Assembly (NCBI GenBank): GCA_036272915.1
Contig: DATAXV010000065.1
Coordinates: forward strand, 1 to 23,404
Reading direction: 5' to 3'
DNA length: 23,404 nucleotides
Source of the DNA: DATAXV01 sp036272915
Lineage (GTDB): Bacteria; Chloroflexota; Dormibacteria; Dormibacterales; Dormibacteraceae
Shown here: positions 22,233-23,404 of the stretch, piece by piece
Numbering within the stretch: position 1 is the stretch's first letter
How the letters are laid out: every line of letters starts with the position of its first letter
Notes under the pieces: generated by a model
Database searches by the model: none
Seen by the model: only the letters and a program-made list of their open reading frames with translations
What the model was told of the DNA's origin: nothing
Position numbers and translations under genes: made by a program

Positions 22233-23084
22233 ATGACCACGCTCCATCGCGTCCTCTGCGCCAGCGGCGCGCTGGGTCCGTCGGGTGAGACCGGCATCGA
22301 CGAGGTGCTTGCCTGGGGCCATCTCCTCCCCGTGGACGGCATCGAGTTCCTGATCCGGAACAGCCATCGCGGACGGCTGGAGGAGATCCTGCCTCAGCTC
22401 AGGGAGACCGGGATCGACTTTCCGGTCGTCCATCTGACCAAGGGCGTCGCCGCCAGGCTCCCGTCGGCCGAGGCGAGGGAGGAGCTCGACCAGGACCTGC
22501 GCTTCGCCGCCGCCCTCGGTGCCCGCCTCGGCGTCCTCCACCTCTGGGATCTGCCCGATTCCGACCGCGACTTCGACGGCCGCCTCGCCGCGTACCGCAT
22601 CGCCCGCGAGATCGCGGCCGAGCAAGGCGTCGACGTCGGCATCGAGTCGATCCCGTGCACGTTCGCCTCGCCGCTGCGGAACCTGCGGCGGCTCCTCGAC
22701 CGCTACCCGGACACGATGGTCGTCTACGACACGGAGTTCCTGGCCGCGCACGGCGAGCTGGAGGAGGCCCTTGAGGATGCCGCCCTCTGGCGGGCGGTGC
22801 AGCACATCCACGTCAAGGACTTCGAGGAAAGCCTGGCCGAGTCGGACGGTCGCCGCCGGTGGCGCGGCCCGGGCGAGGGCGCGGTCGACTTCCGGGCCGT
22901 CTCGGCGGCCATCCGCGACCAGGGCTTCGCCGGCGCCGTCTCTCTGGAGGTCGGCCCGCAGCGCCCCGCCGAGGGGCCGGATCGACCTGCGCTCCGCCGT
23001 GTGCTGGAGATCATGGCGACGCACGACTGGGACTTCGGCGGCGCGGGTCAGAGCGCCACGGCCGCCGCCGACTGGAGGGGCTGA
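22233..23084 (+). CDS. Xylose isomerase-like TIM-barrel protein (AP endonuclease 2 superfamily)
   Basis: The 283-residue product has the metal-site pattern of sugar epimerase/isomerase TIM barrels: GIESIP with Glu138, VVYDTEF with Asp166, HIHVKDF with His193, and VSLEVG with Glu239, plus the substrate loop RGPGEGAVDF (211-220). These enzymes interconvert ketoses or inososes using a divalent metal; the specific substrate cannot be read here. The ATG at 22233 was chosen over an upstream in-frame start at 22053 that would overlap the previous gene and add an Arg/Pro-rich leader. It is convergent with the uridine kinase-like gene, with only 4 nt between stop codons. Confidence 0.85.
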   Translation: MTTLHRVLCASGALGPSGETGIDEVLAWGHLLPVDGIEFLIRNSHRGRLEEILPQLRETGIDFPVVHLTKGVAARLPSAEAREELDQDLRFAAALGARLGVLHLWDLPDSDRDFDGRLAAYRIAREIAAEQGVDVGIESIPCTFASPLRNLRRLLDRYPDTMVVYDTEFLAAHGELEEALEDAALWRAVQHIHVKDFEESLAESDGRRRWRGPGEGAVDFRAVSAAIRDQGFAGAVSLEVGPQRPAEGPDRPALRRVLEIMATHDWDFGGAGQSATAAADWRG

Positions 23085-23088
23085 GTGA

Positions 23089-23404
23089 TCAGGCAGGCTC
23101 GCGGCTTGCGTCCGACTCGGGCGCCTCGATCTCGCGCCTGCCGGCGATGCCGCGGATCGCGTCGCAGAGGGTGACCACGGCCACCTCGATCGGATGGTTG
23201 GTGGGGACGACCACGTCGGCGTGCTCGCGGGTCGGCGCCGTGTAGACGGGGTAGTTGGGGGCCACGTCCCGGCGGTACCAGGCGATCGCCCGGTCCAGCG
23301 TGGCGCCACGCTCGGCGATGTCACGCTGCAGGCGGCGGAGCACGCCCTCGTCCTCGCCCACCTCGGTGAAGATGCGCAGGTCGGCGCCGCTCCGGCAGCG
23401 CTCG
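23089..23404 (-). CDS. Uridine kinase-like P-loop NTPase (C-terminal part only)
   Basis: The frame is open to the window edge, so the start and the P-loop lie outside. At least 104 residues are visible. CRSGADLRIFTEVGEDEGVL is followed by RRLQRDIAERG, which matches the lid region of uridine kinase/phosphoribulokinase proteins, and then RDVAPNYPVYTAPTREHADV with VVPTNHPIEVAV, the usual C-terminal end in which the base-binding strand precedes a short helix. The family phosphorylates uridine or cytidine, but related proteins with unknown substrates exist, so the symbol is left open. A charged tail EAPESDASREPA ends the protein. Confidence 0.75.
   Translation of the reverse strand, partial: ERCRSGADLRIFTEVGEDEGVLRRLQRDIAERGATLDRAIAWYRRDVAPNYPVYTAPTREHADVVVPTNHPIEVAVVTLCDAIRGIAGRREIEAPESDASREPA

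Noticed and set aside
1..23404. tRNA, rRNA, transposase, integrase or attachment sites
   Set aside because: I found no cloverleaf, rRNA or recombinase motif by eye; short intergenic gaps leave little room for them.

Overview
This is a very GC-rich bacterial chromosome segment with dense coding, frequent GTG/TTG starts and many 1-17 nt gene overlaps. The gene content points to a high-GC Terrabacteria lineage (Chloroflexota/Dormibacterota or a deep actinobacterium): a HisZ-dependent short HisG, a LytR-CpsA-Psr (LCP) protein with an anchored beta-propeller partner, an F420-type LLM oxidoreductase, a core MetE-like protein, and apparently leaderless promoters. The phylum is an inference and cannot be fixed from this window alone.

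Region 1 (1-5152, minus strand) reads as one histidine operon: an acidic-tailed TPR protein, then hisZ, hisG, hisD, hisB and hisH (cut by the window edge). Gene junctions overlap or lie within 50 nt, and hisC is absent from its usual hisD-hisB position. Region 2 (5153-7631, plus strand) holds a structured 5' leader, an LCP-family protein and a membrane-anchored PD40/TolB-like propeller protein joined by a GTGA overlap. It ends in a hairpin that contains the stop codons of both convergent genes.

Region 3 (7647-17358, minus strand) is a long co-directional set: a MetE-core-like protein, a patatin-like lipase, an FAD-dependent UDP-galactopyranose-mutase-like enzyme, a strongly divergent MetK, mannose-1-phosphate guanylyltransferase, an F420 LLM oxidoreductase, phosphoglucomutase/phosphomannomutase, a mannose-6-phosphate-isomerase-type cupin and a polytopic membrane protein. 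Three of these give a GDP-mannose supply route. MetK and the MetE-like protein add a methionine/SAM theme, so methylated glycans are one possible theme, but that is speculation.

Region 4 (17572-23404) is accessory. It holds a MarR regulator divergent from a zinc-type alcohol dehydrogenase with a perfect 19-bp inverted repeat between them, a MarR-type winged helix fused to a SAM methyltransferase behind an extended -10 promoter, a PfkB sugar kinase, a possible GT-A-like protein, a TIM-barrel sugar isomerase-like protein and the C-terminal part of a uridine kinase-like gene. Four single-base indels fall in three genes between 17.7 and 20.9 kb, two of them in C/G homopolymers, so either this patch is decaying or the assembly has local errors.

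The most unusual items are the MetK with a His-to-Asn change in its GHPDK motif and both family signatures broken, the MarR-methyltransferase fusion with its promoter, and the structured leader before the LCP gene. I saw no CRISPR array, insertion sequence, tRNA or rRNA.
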